In this document: one piece after another, positions 6,016 to 7,180 of the stretch | Numbering within the stretch: the first letter of the stretch is position 1 | How the letters are laid out: the number at the start of each line of letters is the position of its first letter | Translations under genes and position numbers: made by a program | Notes under the pieces: model-generated | Told to the model about the DNA's origin: nothing | The model's input: the letters and a program-made list of their open reading frames with translations, nothing else | Database searches by the model: none | Assembly (NCBI GenBank): GCA_900550595.1 | Contig: URTB01000069.1 | Coordinates: 1 to 7,180, forward strand | DNA from: an uncultured Collinsella sp. | Lineage (GTDB): Bacteria; Actinomycetota; Coriobacteriia; Coriobacteriales; Coriobacteriaceae | Reading direction: 5' to 3' | DNA length: 7,180 nucleotides

Positions 6016-6666
6016 CTAGCGTACGGCCTTGACCGCCGCCGCCAGATCGAACAACGTGTCGAGCACGACCTCGCAGCCATCCACCACGTCCTGCGGCAGC
6101 GGCACGATATCGGGCACAGCAAAGACATGGCAGCCGGCCGTGATACCCGAGACGCAGCCGTTGCGCGAATCCTCGACCACGGCGCACTCCTCGGGGGCAA
6201 AGCCCGCGCGCTCGCAGGCGAGCAGATACATCTCGGGGTCGGGCTTGCCGTGCACGACGTCCTCGCCACAGGTCACCGTCTCAAACTTGTCAAAGAGGCC
6301 GACCATCTTAAGGTTGCGTTCGGCCGTAGCGAGGCGCGACGACGTCGCAAGGCCCACGTGATAGCCCGCAGCCAGCAGCTCGTCTATGCACTCGGCGGCG
6401 CCGGCCTTAAGCTCCAGTTCGGTCTTGACCATCTCATCGCGAATCTCCTTGTGGCGGGCATAGACCGCCTCGGTGGTTTCGTGGCTGCCGTAATGCTTAT
6501 CGAGGATGTCCATGACATCGGGTAGGGTGCGACCGATAAACTGATGGATCAGCGCTTCATCAATCGCGACCCCCAGCTCGGCAGCGCCCGCCTTCCATGC
6601 CTTAATGCCCAAACGCTCGGTATCGACCAGCGTTCCGTCCATGTCAAAAATTACAGCCTTGATCAT
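6016..6666 (-). CDS. HAD-superfamily phosphatase / beta-phosphoglucomutase-like hydrolase
   Basis: This 216-residue soluble protein carries all four HAD motifs. Motif I is DMDGTLVDTE (8-17), with nucleophile Asp8 and acid/base Asp10. Motif II lies in LATSS (106-110). The motif III lysine is Lys141 in GKPDP, and motif IV is VEDSRNG (164-170), with acidic Glu165 and Asp166. The helical cap lies between residues 15 and about 85, the C1-cap arrangement of the beta-phosphoglucomutase/phosphoglycolate phosphatase subfamily. It likely dephosphorylates a small sugar phosphate or moves a phosphate on one; the substrate cannot be read from the sequence. The ATG at 6666 is chosen because GAGGGG precedes it by about 7 bases and MIKAVIFDMDG begins the domain directly; an in-frame ATG at 6699 would add 11 unconserved residues. 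It is followed by its own terminator, so it is probably monocistronic and not part of the rha operon. Confidence 0.88.
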   Translation of the reverse strand: MIKAVIFDMDGTLVDTERLGIKAWKAGAAELGVAIDEALIHQFIGRTLPDVMDILDKHYGSHETTEAVYARHKEIRDEMVKTELELKAGAAECIDELLAAGYHVGLATSSRLATAERNLKMVGLFDKFETVTCGEDVVHGKPDPEMYLLACERAGFAPEECAVVEDSRNGCVSGITAGCHVFAVPDIVPLPQDVVDGCEVVLDTLFDLAAAVKAVR

Positions 6667-6721
6667 ATCGGCCCCCTCACCGGATTGCATTACTGACACT
6701 CTACCGCACTTTACAAACTTG

Positions 6722-6739
6722 TATATAACGTATATAGCA
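6722..6739 (-). promoter_or_regulatory. Possible extended -10 promoter of the HAD gene with AT palindrome
   Basis: Reading leftward, TGCTATATA (6739-6731) fits an extended -10 element (TGnTATAAT-like), about 65 bases before the HAD start. It overlaps a symmetrical site made of TATATA (6722-6727), ACG and TATATA (6731-6736), which could be a regulator site or simple AT-richness. No good -35 is seen. Confidence 0.35.
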
Positions 6740-6771
6740 TATTGTGCCTTCGTTACATAGATAGAAGTCTT

Positions 6772-6799
6772 ATGACAAGCAGCCCGATAGGATTATAGT
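6772..6799 (+). promoter_or_regulatory. Probable larE promoter
   Basis: ATGACA (6772-6777, five of six bases of TTGACA) and TATAGT (6794-6799, five of six bases of TATAAT) are separated by 16 bp. Transcription would start near 6806 and leave a leader of about 28 bases before the ATG at 6834. No operator-like palindrome overlaps it. Confidence 0.6.
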
Positions 6800-6833
6800 T
6801 TTCGACCGAGCACATATTGGTAAGGAACGTTTC

Positions 6834-7180
6834 ATGCTTTCAGACACCACCGCACCTGCAAAGGAGCTTCAGTACAAACTCGCAGCGCTCGAGCAGCTGC
6901 TTTTGGCATACGGACGCGTCGCCATCGGCTTTTCCGGCGGCGTCGACAGCAGCTTTTTAGCCGCGGTCTGCGCCCGCATCATGCCTGCCAGCACGCTTCT
7001 CGTTCACCTCACCACACCGCTCATCGGCACGCCTGAACAGGCTTCGTTTGAGCGCTCCGTTGACGGGCAAGCCAATGAAGAGCCGCATTTTAAGCTCCCT
7101 GTGCTCAATCTTTCGGTCGATCAGTTGCAGCTCCCCCAAGTAGCCTGCAACGATGCCAATCGCTGCTACCACTGCAAGCA
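6834..7180 (+). CDS. larE: LarE-type ATP-dependent sulfur transferase, N-terminal part (cut by window edge)
   Basis: The first 115 codons of a rightward gene are present and the frame is still open at the edge. The product starts MLSDTTAPAKELQ, with a helix followed by IGFSGGVDSS. SGGVDSS (34-40) is the PP-loop that binds ATP in the adenine-nucleotide alpha-hydrolase fold. NRCYHCK (109-115) matches the conserved RCYxCK motif of LarE about 70 residues later. LarE adenylates the P2CMN precursor and donates sulfur from its own cysteine to make the nickel-pincer cofactor of lactate racemase LarA and relatives. The sacrificial cysteine lies beyond the window. The start is supported by AAGGA 7 bases upstream and a good promoter. 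LarB, LarC and LarA are not visible here. Related PP-loop proteins (NAD synthase, ExsB) fit less well because of the RCYHCK motif. Confidence 0.8.
   Translation, partial: MLSDTTAPAKELQYKLAALEQLLLAYGRVAIGFSGGVDSSFLAAVCARIMPASTLLVHLTTPLIGTPEQASFERSVDGQANEEPHFKLPVLNLSVDQLQLPQVACNDANRCYHCK

Noticed and set aside
1..7180. CRISPR array, tRNA, rRNA or insertion sequence
   Set aside because: No regularly spaced direct repeats, no tRNA-like cloverleaf with conserved arms, and no transposase-like reading frame were found.

Overview
The window is about 58-60% GC by eye and looks like one stretch of an actinobacterial chromosome. The gene content (rhamnose catabolism, a LarE-type protein, many GC-rich stem-loops) and the codon style suggest a gut Coriobacteriia such as Collinsella. 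That placement is inference; there is no rRNA or other marker gene here.

Layout. Positions 1-54 hold the last codons of a rightward gene, followed by a strong terminator (82-128). Next comes a large, highly structured inverted-repeat element (157-311). Four leftward genes follow, in transcription order from right to left: rhaB (rhamnulokinase, 4312-5796), rhaD (rhamnulose-1-phosphate aldolase, 3279-4109), an MFS transporter (1928-3175), and a sugar isomerase of the L-arabinose/L-fucose isomerase fold (321-1748). In front of rhaB is a promoter whose -35/-10 spacer is filled by a LacI-type palindromic operator (5843-5856). To its right lies a strong terminator (5943-5983), which closes an independent leftward HAD phosphatase gene (6016-6666). 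A divergent promoter region then leads to the rightward 5' part of a larE gene (6834 onward, cut by the window edge).

How the genes work together. The MFS protein would import L-rhamnose. The isomerase would convert it to L-rhamnulose, RhaB would phosphorylate C1, and RhaD would split the product to dihydroxyacetone phosphate and L-lactaldehyde. The classical RhaA isomerase, RhaT transporter, RhaM mutarotase, RhaS/RhaR regulators and a lactaldehyde reductase are absent from the window. The isomerase and transporter steps therefore seem to be filled by unrelated families, and regulation appears to be by a LacI-family repressor encoded elsewhere.

The points most worth a second look are the AraA/FucI-type protein in the RhaA position, the LacI-type operator, the unusually long (103-202 bp) stem-loop-bearing gaps between all four rha genes, and the 155-bp structured element directly after the operon.
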